Shown: positions 12,021 to 24,400 of the stretch, one piece after another
Layout of the letters: each line of letters opens with the position of its first letter
Numbering within the stretch: the stretch's first letter is position 1
Origin: Torreya grandis
Lineage: Eukaryota > Streptophyta > Pinopsida > Cupressales > Taxaceae
NCBI GenBank assembly: GCA_037957365.1
Contig: JARHVA010000158.1
Location: 4,037,001-4,101,000 of the forward strand
Reading direction: 5' to 3'
DNA: 64,000 nucleotides
The notes under the pieces: model-generated
The model's input: the letters and a program-made list of their open reading frames with translations, nothing else
Told to the model about the DNA's origin: nothing
The model's database searches: none
Translations under genes and position numbers: made by a program

Positions 12021-13150
12021 TGTATACAAGGGAAAGTGAAATTGATCTACAAATCAATCTTAGCTCAGAGAAGATAAATAAAACTACCCCTTCCACTTGT
12101 TGGTATATTTATATAGTTGGGGTCTTAACCAATATGGATTTTATAGACCGAACTAAGGGGTATATTACCATATAATATATCTAGAGAAGGTTCTAAATCC
12201 TCTAGTCAAGTATTACCATCCAATAACCCTAGTTAGGGCCTATGTTTTCTTATTAAATTAAATGAAAAAGTAAAGTAAATATAATCTAGTGCTCACCAAA
12301 TCATGTGGAAAAAAATGGGGATAAAAAATTAAATGTACAAAAAATAATTTTAATCAATTCAAAATAGATATAACCCTAATGCATAGAGACATAAATGTAA
12401 TTAAAAGCTATTACTTATACTACTTCTGTTTATCAAAATAAATGATTAAGAGTTAAAAATACACACCTTGAAGATGAACCCATTGAGTCTCAATATCTCC
12501 TTTAGCCAATGAGGATTTTCAAGAGGTTTTTGTATTTTGTAATGATCACAAAGATAGGCCAACTCTAGGTTATATGACTTCTCCTATGCATCTAAGACTT
12601 TTGCACAAGAAAATATTATTATCTCCAAGTGTAAACCCTAAGCAATGACTCATCAAGTAGAATGATGGAAGATAAAATTTTAAACAAGTGAGAATTAATT
12701 ATTATATATATCTCTTTATAATGAAAATGGCAAAAAGGATGTGTTTATATATCTAGATCTAACCCTAAACCCTTCCAAAGTTTTAGCTAACACAATCAGC
12801 CTAGTTGACCTAGTTCTTTAATAAATAAAGTATTTAGGTCATAGAATAAGTCATTTGGGTTGGATTATTCCCATAAAATTCTTATTTATAAGAATAGGGT
12901 CATCCCATGTGACTATGTTTGATAAATGAAAAAAGAGATTTTGGCTTAAGTAGAGGCTATTTTAGGTGGTGAATTGCTTGGAGGAGTGTGTAAGGGAGGT
13001 GTCAAATCTTAGGGGAATGTATAGGAGAGGTTTATTTTGGTTTAAAGTGGTGGTATAGGGAATAACAATCTTTAAAATAACTAATGGTCTACCGACTCTT
13101 ATCCTGGTGCACTCTTTAAGGTGTGCACTTAGAGAGATTAACTCTCAATG
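12021..13150 (-). repeat. Candidate E1 5' LTR
   Basis: On the minus strand this stretch ends in CA next to the candidate primer site. Its far end is placed where E2 RT homology stops. No coding sequence is visible, and motifs such as 'agttgacctagttc' resemble those in the E1 leader. No second copy was found, so the LTR call is positional. Confidence 0.35.
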
Positions 13151-13189
13151 GGTTCCTATAAGAGATAAATCATCATTAATTGATAAAGT

Positions 13190-13480
13190 TTTAAAATATT
13201 ATGTGTATACAATACCCAAATTAATTAGGAAAAATTAAATCCTCTTGTATTTAAATATACCCCATTTTGTTATGAATGTTGTCTTGATTTTATCTTCATA
13301 ATTGATTAAATCCTAAATAGCCATCCATGAATGACATCATTTGAGATCCAATTACTATTTTTATGACTTCATATAGTGAAGGTAGTGGATATATATCCAT
13401 ATCTAAATATTTTTTGAATATCCTAAACTCCACATAAAGCTAGATCTATCCATTATTCTTTAAAACTAACACCATATTGG
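13190..13480 (-). pseudogene. E2 reverse transcriptase, N-terminal part
   Basis: The minus strand shows VLVLKNNG, LYVEFRIFKKYLDMDIYPLPS and MSFMDGYLGFNQL. These match the 'VPKKNG / CVDFRDLNK...PLP / DGYSGYNQI' blocks of gypsy RT. The sequence then fades after an 'NKMGYI' stretch near 13,230. The palm domain with YxDD is missing, so the element is truncated here. Confidence 0.75.
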
Positions 13481-14900
13481 ACACCACATGGAGTGCCTAA
13501 TAGGATAAATCATCCTTACTGATAGTAGTTTCTGCACTTCCTTGAGTATAAAAGGATCTAATAATAGGTTAAATGGATTTTATCTTTATTAGAATGTTTT
13601 TAAACCTATATTTAGAGGAATGGTATGAGTGAGGATGGAGGTATTGAACACCTTAAAATACTCATAGCTCCATGTAATAATATATCCATAGTATTTTAAG
13701 GCCTACACGAGTTCTTGTTTATCCTTTCTAGTGTAAGTTATGCCTATAATAACATGTTTTGATTCACCTACATTTCACACATCATAATGCTCATGGGAAA
13801 TACCTTTTTTAGGGGTTTTTTTGTCTTTCTCACCATGATAATCCATGCCTAACAACCTCTCTAGTGATACCATACCTTCTAGTATGTTGGTTTTTAAGTT
13901 GATAAACCCTCCTATTCCTAATGTTTATTCTTCCATGACATCCTCATTAATGATATGAGACTAAAATATGACCATGTTGGTGATGAATTTTATGATATTT
14001 TTATCATCATTTAATACCTATAAGTTTCTAATGTTGTTTGGAATATAAGTAGAGACCAACTGTACTGAAAGTCTCCTCAATCTAGAGTCACTAATGGGTT
14101 CCATGGTACTCGTAGCTATTACAAATGCATCCATGGTATAGTTATACTTTCATGGAAATGCCTATATATTTAATGAATTAAATTATTCTATTAGGTTTCA
14201 TACTCTATTATGATACCTTGAAATTTTCTTGTCATTACAAGCATAATGGCTCTTAATTTTCTTGACCACAAGTTCTTAATCCTTAAGGAATTTTAGGTTA
14301 TTCACCTTATTATTTAGCATAAAGTGGAGGCCATGCACTAATAATTCATACTAATCCACATTTATTTGCATGAAAACTACAACCATAAGATTACTAAGAA
14401 TGACTTTCCTCTTGTGTTGATAAGCTCGATCCCAACACCACATCCTCTCTTTGATTTAGAGCCTCAAACTTTAGGGTCAATAAATGATTTTTAGTTTTGT
14501 GTAGTGGATTATAAAAAGTGGCCATTAAAACTCTGTTCACTTATTTACTATTTTCTATAGATTTTGAAATGGAAACTCTTTTCTATTTAATTATTAATGA
14601 TATTCTAGTCTAACCCTTAGTCGTAGAAGTAGGTATAAGGCTATCTAGAATGGTTCTTTTTTCATTCAAAGAGCTTGAAAATATTTAATATTTAGTTGGA
14701 TAATCTTGTTTAACATTATCATACGTTATGTTAGTAATATGAAATTAAGGTAGATTAGGTGCATAGAGTATATCCTCCTCATCTAGATGATCTAACTCTT
14801 CAAATTTTGATTCTTTTTACATGAATAACATGTTAATCAAGAATTTATCATAAGAAATTATTTATTTCTCAAAGGCATAGACCCCTAGTTCAGTTCATCA
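13481..14900 (-). other. E2 protease-RT linker, decayed
   Basis: This corresponds to the interval between protease and RT on the minus strand. Many stops occur in all frames and no separate domain is recognised. Confidence 0.45.
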
Positions 14901-15459
14901 TACAAGATATCATTGGTATTATTTTACTCCATGATCATGTGAGCCATCTTTGGTTTACTCTCAATCTTATTATAATTAGGCATGCCTTGCCATAGAAGCC
15001 ACAAGTAGGAGAAATTGGTGGCCATATACCCATTGAGTGTTCAAGACCAATCTCGGCTAAGAAGTATCTTGTATGCCTTAGATATATCCATGATTTTAAT
15101 GCCAATGAACTGATGGACCCAAATATTATAATCTAATTACATTTGAATGTGGTTGAGCTCACCAACCACCTTGATCTCTAACTTGTCTAGTTGAACTAAA
15201 TTTATTGTAGATTCAGTGTCACTTCTAGCTATTGGTAAATTATGTAAGACATCACATTCCATGAAACACCTAAATCCACCAAGTAATTGTGTAATTTTTT
15301 TCCAAATATCCTAATTATTAGTAAAATGTGGAGTTTTAGTTTTTTTTTCTTATATATAATAACATGAGAATCAACTGTGTTATTAGCTTCTTTCCTTTGG
15401 GGGGTGGATAATTCATTTAACAACAAGTATTTTTTTGTTAGACATATGAATAAATTCAA
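14901..15459 (-). pseudogene. E2 aspartic protease remnant
   Basis: The minus strand reads YLVDLGVSWNVMSYIIYQ near 15,295-15,240, matching the plant retropepsin pattern L-x-D-S/T-G-A/S-x-x-N-V-M-P, with DSG changed to DLG. Further on, a 'SRDW...NGY' block near 15,060-15,020 resembles the GRDW motif that follows. The Ser-to-Leu change beside the catalytic Asp indicates loss of function. Confidence 0.7.
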
Positions 15460-15559
15460 ACATTTTTATGTTGGCCTTGGTTTTCTTGAGGTTCTCAAAA
15501 ATGTTATATCCCAATTTATTTTATTCTAGTGGTTTATCAACTTAGGGAGGTATAGAACT

Positions 15560-16152
15560 ATTCTTATACTAATATGAGGTGATAGACCCTTTAGAGGTGA
15601 AGGGGTTATCACTTGATTTTTTATCAAATGAAACTTTAAAGTTATTTAGAGGAGTAGATGTATTGAAATGGCTTTGAAACTTAATCCTAAATTGATATTT
15701 ATTTCTTCTTTGGAACTTTTTAAAATCATGGACCTCATTTAGGTTACTCGTCAAGATAATTATCACTTTCAAATGGAAAATCATAGGTTTCTAATATATT
15801 GGTAGTGTTTGGGTGGTTTTCACTTGGTTTTTGTTTACCATTATTTGGTATAGGTGTTATTTCAATGTTATCCCTCCTTTTGGAATATGTTTGATGCCAA
15901 TGTGAATTGAGAACAATATATTTCAACATGGTCTATTATATTATGTAGTCTACACCAAGTGGGTAAGGTTAGGTTTGCCATGTTTAATGAATTGGATGAA
16001 ATATTATTTCTTTGATCAATATTGTCAAGGGGATAAGGCACATTTTAATTATTATGTGTAGTTTTATACTACCTATTAGTCCCTTTAAAGTTATGATTTT
16101 TATTTTGAGGTGGGTAGTTTGTATTTTTGGTTAGTTTTTTGAGGAACCTACC
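15560..16152 (-). pseudogene. E2 gag tail with zinc knuckle
   Basis: At 15,954-15,913 the minus strand encodes WCRLHNIIDHVEIYC. This is the C-x2-H-x3-(G/D)H-x4-C knuckle seen in plant Tat-type gag, with the usual Gly replaced by Asp. Two open stretches of about 60-70 codons (15,929-15,744 and 15,784-15,569) are rich in Asn, Lys and Ser, as in gag-protease spacers. Homology ends at 16,152 where the T LTR starts. Confidence 0.65.
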
Positions 16153-19100
16153 TTTTGACCACTTTATAGTCTTAGACATAGAAAGGGGTCAAACTAAAGC
16201 ATTAGTGTCCTAATCTACCAATAGTTCTCATGGTTTCCATTCACCCTTTGAGATTATGTTGTTTAAATACATTCAGTATCTTCTCATGCCATAAGATGTT
16301 TGATGATTTCCCTAACATTTATTTCAACTTGAATAAAGTATTTTATAATGTTTGAACATGTATAAATGTCCTTGGTCAGCCTTGATGAGGCCTCAACATT
16401 CAAAGGTGCCATGGTGGAGGTAAGTTGACAAAGTAGCTAGTGAAGAATCACAAACACCTCTAATCTGATCAATCATATAAGTTATGTCTATTTTCAATAT
16501 TTTAAGAACATCATGGAAGTGTATTGGGGACTAATTTAAGTTTGTAATAGGTGATAAAGGTCTCCTCATAGGTGTTAACATGATATTCATTTGCTATGTC
16601 TCATTAAGGTCATGTCTATGTCCTAAAAGCAAGATTTTTGACCATGATAAGATCTAATTTGACCTTGATGGGCCACTAAACTACAATAAACACCTTAAAG
16701 ATCCTTCATTAACATCATTATACCATAAACAAAGCATTTCATGCACTATTTATGTTCTATTTCCATAAAGGTCAATGCTTAATCACTTCTATGGGCCACA
16801 CACATGCCAAATTATGCCTTTTCATCTTCCCCAATTCATACCATAGAGTTTAATATATCACCTAACCCCTAATATCCATCAATCATGCCCATTAACAAAG
16901 GATTTTGGTCTTAAACATGAGAAAGTGTAAGGAATTTATAGGTTTTATAATTTTTCCAAATGGTAGAGATTTATATAGTATGAACTAACTCAAGTGGAGT
17001 CAGGGATATGTAGGGGGAGTCAATAAGGAATGTGTGGAAGAAACTAGAGTGTTTTAGTGCTTGGATAGCTCAAAACCATCCCACTTTCCCATTGATCTCA
17101 TTAGCAAGCTTGGAGAGCACTTCAATTTTATGCTTAGACTATATAAAGGAAAGAGAATGAAGACCCAATATCTTGGCTAGAAGAAGTATAATTGGTCAAA
17201 TTTAATTCATGGGTATCAATTTTAGGATTGGTTCCTAGAGATCTATGAACATTACTTAAGAACTTAATGGGTATAAGCATCATTCATGTCTGTATAAGGG
17301 AAGAAGAACATAATGATTTTGATGGATTTTTAGTTTGTTAATCTAAACTAGTGGTTATTCCTATTTCCTCATGTCTTGAAAGAACCTCTCATGGATTTTT
17401 AGTGTTTGACCCAGATGTTTGAGCTTATGGAATGAAGAAACATATAAATGGGCATAGTCTATAGTGTATAAGAAGAGTTGGATGGTATAATGAAATGATG
17501 AGTGCTGCTACTTGAAGTTTAATTATATTAAAAGACCAATAATATGTTCCAAACTAGATTATGTCTCTTGATCCAAGTTGATGTTCACAATAATTCATTA
17601 TTCTCTTAGGGTGTGTTTATAGGAAAGGGTACTTATACATATGGGTTAATTATGTGAAAAAACTGTGTGGTACCCTCAAATCCTTTAACATAGTCAAGAA
17701 CATGAAGTGTAGTGTTAAAGTAATGATAAGTCATCATAATGTTATTATGTGTAGGTTTCTTAACCTCCATGATAGCCCCATAGGTCTAGAAAATTCCTCT
17801 TGTCTCCAAATCTTTCCACATTTACTTTAGCATAAGTTAAAGTTTCTTAGCCAATATTAAGGCTCTTTAGAGAGTTCTAGGTTTCAATTTTTTATTGTGT
17901 ATTCTTTTTTCCTAACTCCAAAGTGTTATGTTTTTATATGTATGAAAATTAGGATCTCTAAAGTTATTTTGTGTTGTATTTTATAGGTACCCATACTAAA
18001 TTTAAAGATATGAATAAAACCCTACCATTTCATGACTCTTTCACTACCATTTCACTATGGTTTAGCCCTTGCATTTCATATTCAAGTCTCATACCACCCC
18101 ACTATCATCCCCATAAACTCAACCACCCTTCCTTCCAAGTTTGAACCATGAAGAGTAGGGATAGACACCCCTTGTATTTTTAAATAATCATAAGGTCATA
18201 GGAGGATTAATATATATATCCATATACCCTACTGAAGAATCCAATGGTCACCTACAAGAAACCATTTTGAGCCTACTGTGTAAGACTCTTCAAGATCACT
18301 ATGTATGGACCACCTTGAGAATAGGGAATGTATATCCCAAAGATATTAATGAGAGTGTGGACATGTCACAAGCATTTTAAATAGTTAAATTATCTCTCTT
18401 CTCATAAAAATTTGTTTCTTTGACCCCTTGTAGGTATTCAACATTTGTAAATGAATGCCTATAGTACTGTTGGCATATATGGAGATCCACATCTTTCATA
18501 TGGTAAGAGGAAGCACTAATTAATAAGGGGGTAATATTAAACCTAATTAAATGAACAAATATTAATGATAATTCCATCCAAATGGTAAAAATACTTAAAA
18601 CATAGAGATGAGTGTAACATAGACCTAACTGGGAATAGACCCTAAGCCTAAGAGGGAAAAATCATATAAAGGAAAAAAATGTTAACAAACTAATAACTAA
18701 GGGTGTCATTATGCCTGAATCACTTGATAAAAATAATAATACCATAAGAATTTAAATATACAAAAGACAAATTATTTCTTATAACCCCTCATATTACGAA
18801 TCATTGAAACTTACTGGCAAACTACAACTAATCATGGTAAAATTATTGTTTGAGGTCTATGAAGGTATGATAAAGTTTTCCAATTTAGTAAAAATGGTCA
18901 TTATGAGTGGTTAAAGGTTCCTATACTACCAATTTGGTTAGACAACTAGTGGGTATACCCACTATTTTATGTCAGACCTAGCCTAGTTTGTTGATAGTTA
19001 ATAATGGGGCTACGTAAGTGAGTTTATGGTCTTGAGGAGTTCACAGGCATGCCAAAATTCATGTGGGTTTTATAAAGAATTATAAAATTATTTTTAAGGT

Positions 19101-19594
19101 CTTAATACACCTTATAATTTAATAAAAATTCAAGGTTAAAATCAAATACCCTTGAGGATAGGCTAAAGGATACTAAACTCAATCTTGGTCATACACCTTA
19201 TTACCATCTTGAAGCATCTCCATGTCCTTATAATAAGATTTATGACTATGGGAGAAGTGTAAGAGTGTTTCAAGTCCTTATTAATTTGTTTCAAGTGGAT
19301 TAAAGAAATAAAAGGGTTATAATGGTCTTAAAACCTTGCTCAAGCCACAAAACCTCAACATAGCTAAATCAAGGTGCACTTTCAAGAGTTTGTACACTCC
19401 GCCACAAGGGGGACTAAGCTAATGGTTCTTGGTAAAATTTAATTACCCATATGGAATAAAAGTACATGAAAAAATGACAATAGTTAAAGGACTAAGTTTT
19501 ATGAGTGATCTTTAAGAAGTTAGCCTATTAAAACTAGCCAACATAAAGCCTTAAGGTCATCTTTAAATGCTCCTCTATCTACACAACTTCTACA
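16153..19594 (+). repeat. T 5' LTR, part shared with the right copy
   Basis: This region aligns with 37,187-40,420 and then 42,943-43,349 almost throughout. Examples are 'tggtttccattcaccct' (16,230 and 37,267), 'ttctcatgccataagatg' and 'agcctactgtgtaag'. Both begin at TTTTGACC. By eye about one base in six or seven differs, so the element is old. At more than 3.4 kb it is far longer than most plant LTRs and fits the Tat/Ogre size class. No gene is present in it. Confidence 0.75.
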
Positions 19595-22260
19595 TGGGAT
19601 ACCAAGATATTGAGGGAAGATGAAGTAGTTAATGCACTATAAGTTAATGGTAATTAGTCCTAGTTTATATTTCCTTACTCTATGAACCAAATTTAAGATG
19701 GTGAATGTCCTAAACCCTTATTAAACCCCAAATAGTATTTGATGGTGGATTATTTATTTAAAACACATCCAAATGGATTTATTTGATTTTAAAATGGTTT
19801 ATAAGGTCACCTTAAGTATTTTTAAAATCATGATGACCCACTAATTAGCGTGTAGGGACCATATTATATAGAATAGCCTAAGAATGCTAATTTGGGCCTA
19901 AACCAAAGAAGTGGAAAGTGCTTATGTGCATCATGAGGTTAAGGAGAGATAATAAGTTCTAAAGATTATAAATATCCATCTAGAAATCATCTCCAAGGAC
20001 CTTCATGATTAGTTCTTCTAGAAGACAGACCTAGATGTTGAGACTAAGAGTTGTATGCATCCATCAGAGGTCAAATAGATTAATCAAGTTGATATTTCTA
20101 TTCCATAGAACCTATAAGGTGATATTAAAGTTAAAAACAATGTAGAGATGAATCAAAACCCTAGGTTTAGGTCCAAAACTTAGGATTCATGTGATTAGAT
20201 AGGTTGGTCTAACACCTCCATTATAATAATTCCACAAGAAGGTGGAGTAGAGGAAAATTTGAGAAGTAATTATACCTAAAACCTTCATGGGGAGTGTCAT
20301 ATTTTTGTTTAGGAAACTTTTGGCCACATTAAACCAAGGAGAGTTTTTACAACTATCCATTTTCACTCGAAAACACCCAAAGGATATTTAGAAGGCATGT
20401 TTCTCACTTGAGGAGCATTTTCAAATGCTCACAATTGTATGGAGAATCTTCATGAGAGGATAATAACTTTATGAGAGGTAAAGGGGATTGTCAACATTAA
20501 TTTAGTGAAATTGGTTTAGATATTTAGGCCTTAACCTCTATGAACCATTGATAAGAGTCTTAGGCACTCTTAAACCCCTCTAAAACCCTAATAAAGACTT
20601 GATTGGAGAGATTTAGTGAGAGATGAATATACAAAGGTATAAACCACTTAAAAACACATGGAACATGTTTTCAAATCAGAGTAGGCCATGCCCATCGTAC
20701 TTGATTGTATGTATGTTGTATATACACCTCTATAAATTATAAGTTTTCAAGGTTTTAAGTGGGAAATGGGATGCAAGACCTAGTCAAGAATTATAAACCA
20801 TGGAAAGTGTTAGTTTGAGAATTTTTATACATATCCAAATCTATAATAGTTAATTTATCTACCTATAAATGTGTATACAACTCACATCCAAATAACCAAT
20901 TTTTAGATAGTGAGAGAGAAAGTGGTCTAGTTACCTAAGTGAAGTAGGGTTGTGTGTGAAATGTTTTGAAGAGTTGAATCATGGTATATAATAATTTTTT
21001 AGGATTTTAACATGATATTTGATATTCCTAAGGTTTTATATAGACTTTTATAGTAGTCAAATATACATAGTCAGATAATTAGGCCTAATTGGCCTATTTG
21101 GTCAACCAAGAAGCATGAAAATTGGCATAGAAGGACTATTAAGGGGGTCAACATGAATTAATTATGCCACGTAATGAATGTTATGGATGTGTTATATACT
21201 CATTATGGCTATTATGAAGGAATGGAGGTATTTTTAGATCCAAATCAACATGCATATTGAAGATCAAAAGGAAGTCATTTAAGAACATCAATGCATGGAA
21301 GGAGTAATAATGACTATTATTACCCCACCTCAATGTCAAGAGGGAGTCATTTAAGAACATAAATGCATGGAAGGAGTAATAGTGACTATTATAACCACCA
21401 TATGGCCACCTTGGTTTCTTCATGGACTCTCTTATACCTAGATACTTCTTTTCTCTCTCTCAAATATTCTATTTATGGATGAATTGAGATCTTTATTCTC
21501 ATCCATTGGCTAGGTATAGCAAAGCTCTACCAAATTGTATTTTATGCCTTTAAATCAATAGAGAAGAACAATTGTAGACATTTTGTTAAAATGTTAGTGT
21601 TTATTATGATATTTGATTTGAAAAATGTATGAGTTTCACTATATTTTTTAGGTCCTTTCATGAAATTAATGTCATATATTCAGTTTATGCAGGTTATGTG
21701 AAGTGTTGATAGGTAGAAGTGCTCTTGAAGTGTTGATGAGCTAATAGTGTCTTATACAAACATATTTTATTAGCCTTAAAGTTTCATAACTTCCACTTGA
21801 CCTTAAAATTAATTATGCATTCTTAGGACTATGTTAAAGGGTTTGATCAATTTTTATCCTTCATTTAATTCATAAGTGTGTCTAAGGAATAGTCAAGAGA
21901 GGATAGTAAAGTATTGGTGCATCATCACTTTTAGTGTAGTTTTCTTTATAAGATTTCATCTTTACTCTTTTCATCCTAATATAATTAGGTATTAGAATAA
22001 GAAATTACGTGATAAATAAAGGGAGATATCCCCATAAGCTAAAGGTTTAATCTAGACTACAAGTAGCCCATAACCTATAGGTTAATCCCATGTTAGTCCA
22101 AGTTTGAGGTGGATTTGAACAGTCTACTTCAAGAGGGTGTGACTTGGGTAGCTATTAATTCTAGCACTCCCAGTAGGACTATATTTCAAGTTCTTTGAGA
22201 CATTATTTGAAAACTTTGGAGGATGTATAAAAGTTAAGGACATTTAGTGGTAGGTCTAGA
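19595..22260 (+). other. Rest of T 5' LTR and leader (no match on right)
   Basis: This region has no counterpart on the right because that copy is cut at 43,349. It probably holds the last part of the LTR, perhaps to about 21,560 where pyrimidine-rich 'cttttctctctctc' and LTR-end-like sequence occur, then a leader before gag. A 72-bp tandem repeat lies inside. No coding sequence or certain primer site was found. Confidence 0.4.
21271..21414 (+). repeat. 72-bp tandem duplication
   Basis: 'gtcatttaagaacat' followed by 'aatgcatggaaggagtaat' occurs at 21,273 and again 72 bp later at 21,345, with close similarity over the whole unit. It lies in the putative T LTR. Confidence 0.75.
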
Positions 22261-22269
22261 GATAGTTAC

Positions 22270-23490
22270 ATGAAAAAGGTGTCCACTATATCTTCTTTAA
22301 AAGGTAATAATATTAAATTTGTTAAACTATCATTGGATATTTATATAAGAAAGAGGTTACCTAGATTAAATCCTAATCCTCCACCTCTAAATTCTCCCAA
22401 TTTTCCTAATTCTACCCAAATAAATTATTATGCAAGTCCTCTAATTCTAATGGCTAGGACTAGGATGCAAGATTTTATGCCTTTTCATGTTGGAATTCCC
22501 TTGAACCTTAAATAATTTTATGATATCCTAGATTTTTCCCTTAAAATTCTTCCCTAATTCATAGGAGGGAAACAAACCACCCCTATAGAGCACATACTAG
22601 ACATCACTAATCTATGCTTAGTGCATAACATAACCCAAGAGAATGTGGCCATGAGACTTTTGGCAACCTCCTTTAGAGGCATGGCACTATAGTATTATAG
22701 GGGTCTCACACCTACATATATAAACACTTGGGATGAGTTTGGAGAGAACCTTTGTAAGGACTTTGAGGATATGAATGACCATGTCTCCTTGGTAGAATAA
22801 CTCACCTCCATCAAAAGACTCCCCCAGGAATTCATGGTAGATTTCAATTATAGATTCCAAAAAACATGGGATAGGATTCCTAGCATCATCAAGCCTACCC
22901 CAAAATATGCTTCTTGTATTATCTAAGGGCCTCAAACTCTGATGTAGTTGTTATGATATAATCAATGGGGGGGACTACCTTGCCAAAATCCTATGAGATA
23001 GCCATAAGAGTAGAAAACTACCTAATTTAAGTAGTAAAAATTAATCTTAGGCCTCTCATGACCTTATCCCAAAAATTCAACCAATTCCCCCACCATTTCT
23101 CCATTACTATCCCCAACTAATTAAGATCAGTCAGATGGTACCCAAATAGATAGGTTGGGTAAGATGGACTGACTGCTCAAAGCTTAAAGCAAAAAACTAG
23201 TAGCCTTAGAGAGGTAAAAAAATCCACCTTATAGACCCTATCAATCCCCTTAACAAGATCATTATCATTATTACCCATATATTAGGATTCCTTATCATCC
23301 TAAACAACAAGACTAAGGGCATATTACATAATCTAAACCCTACAATAGTTTTAACCCTAATATTACCAGCAGTTCTAAGGCCTTGGTGTAAACTCAAAAC
23401 AACTATGCACAAGAAAGTTATTGGTCTACTCAATGGGTAAAATCTATTGAGATGAAAATGTCTCCAAGTGGTTAAGTATGTTATACATAC
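22270..23490 (+). pseudogene. T gag remnant
   Basis: The plus strand opens with an 81-codon stretch (22,270-22,515). It continues after stops with 'ATSFRGMAL', 'TWDEFGENLCKDFEDMNDH', 'LTSIKRLPQEFMVDFNYRFQ' and 'TWDRIPS' (about 22,660-22,880). This order of blocks is that of Retrotrans_gag in plant gypsy elements (capsid helices with a W-x-x-F and an R-F-Q segment). Stops mostly replace Gln or Trp. The following part (22,950-23,490) is a low-complexity Pro/Tyr/Asn-rich spacer. Confidence 0.7.
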
Positions 23491-24400
23491 TATATGCAGT
23501 AGGGTCCTATCTTTCAAACACATGACAACATGCCTCCTCCACAACATAAGGAAGGTTCCCATATGCCTCATGGAGACATTAATTTCATGACCCCAACTAT
23601 GGTGCCAATTAAACAAGGGTTAAATGGAAGTAATAGACCTTCTAAAACCACTTTTATCAATTTTAAATAAGGTGAACATTCATTTGAGTAAGTGGCAACA
23701 AATCAGGGTCTGAATGTCTTCAAGATAGACAACTCAGTTGCAACCCATAAAATGGATAAGAGAAGGGTAGTATATGATAATTTAGGGTAGTATAATTCAA
23801 CCCCTACACATCCGTAAATAACTTAATGGGATACCACTCAAGATGTATTCCTAAAGACACTTCCAACTCAATAGAACATTAAGGATAGGGGAAACATCAT
23901 AAAAGTCCTTGTATTCTCCAAGTTACTCAAGTTCTAAATGATGCTTCTAATTTTAATTTAGATCCTAAGAGAGTTAGATATCCCTTTAGCATTATGTAAT
24001 ACATGAATAAGGCTCATGTCAATATTCCTATGTGGGATGCTCTACTCATTCTAGGGTAAAATGATCTCCTTTAATAAGAACTCTCCAAGCTTCATTCATG
24101 GATAAACAAGCTAATAAAGTAAGTGTAGTTTTTTATAATGGTATTCAACCTCATGAATACCAAGCACCTAAAGTAGTCAATCTACCTCCCTTATGCTTAT
24201 TATTCATAATAAGATATTCCCTTATTCATAATTGCATGATAGATAGTGGTGCTAGTACTTTTGTCATGCCCAACTCCATAGTTGATAAGTTAGAACTTAA
24301 GTATGAACCTAATGAAAAGTGAGTTTTGTAATTATATGGGTCTCCCAAAAAGACTATAAGTATTATTAAGGACCTCAATATTATATTAGTGGAGATACAT
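23490..24400 (+). pseudogene. T gag tail and protease, copy A
   Basis: A spacer with 'FQTHDNMPPPQHKEGSHM' (about 23,510-23,565) leads to a protease reading HNCMIDSGASTFVMPNSI (24,227-24,281). The catalytic triad DSG and the following A-S-x-x-V-M-P are intact. The same segment recurs as copy B at 25,421-26,300. Just after the protease, near 24,390, copy A jumps into RT, skipping the linker and RNase H that copy B retains. Confidence 0.75.

Larger units (their letters stand above)
2947..13150 (-). mobile_element. E1: degenerate Tat/Ogre-like Ty3-gypsy element
   Basis: Read on the minus strand, domains come in the order gag (about 10,370-9,570), protease (8,290-8,030), RT (6,510-5,800), gRNH (5,720-5,440), a second RNase H (5,125-4,850) and integrase (4,400-3,375), followed by tandem repeats. 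The extra RNase H between gRNH and integrase is the hallmark of the plant Tat clade, including Ogre and Retand. All domains carry stops and frameshifts. A leader segment matches E3, so the two belong to one family inserted in opposite orientation. The outer ends are not defined: the right end is placed where E2 RT sequence stops, and the 3' LTR was not identified. Confidence 0.75.
13160..16152 (-). mobile_element. E2: truncated gypsy element, minus strand
   Basis: Gag zinc knuckle (15,954-15,913), protease (from about 15,290) and the start of RT (13,480-13,190) lie in order on the minus strand. The RT stops abruptly at the E1 edge, and the gag is cut at 16,152 where the long LTR of T begins. 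E2 is therefore older than T, and probably older than E1. Stops and frameshifts are present throughout. Confidence 0.7.

Noticed and set aside
21181..21423. Minus-strand 80-codon open stretch with internal protein repeat
   Set aside because: The repeat is a by-product of the 72-bp DNA duplication in a putative LTR.
23206..23616. A 136-codon minus-strand open stretch opposite T gag
   Set aside because: It lies antisense to the recognisable gag tail, has no domain, and its open frame follows from base composition.
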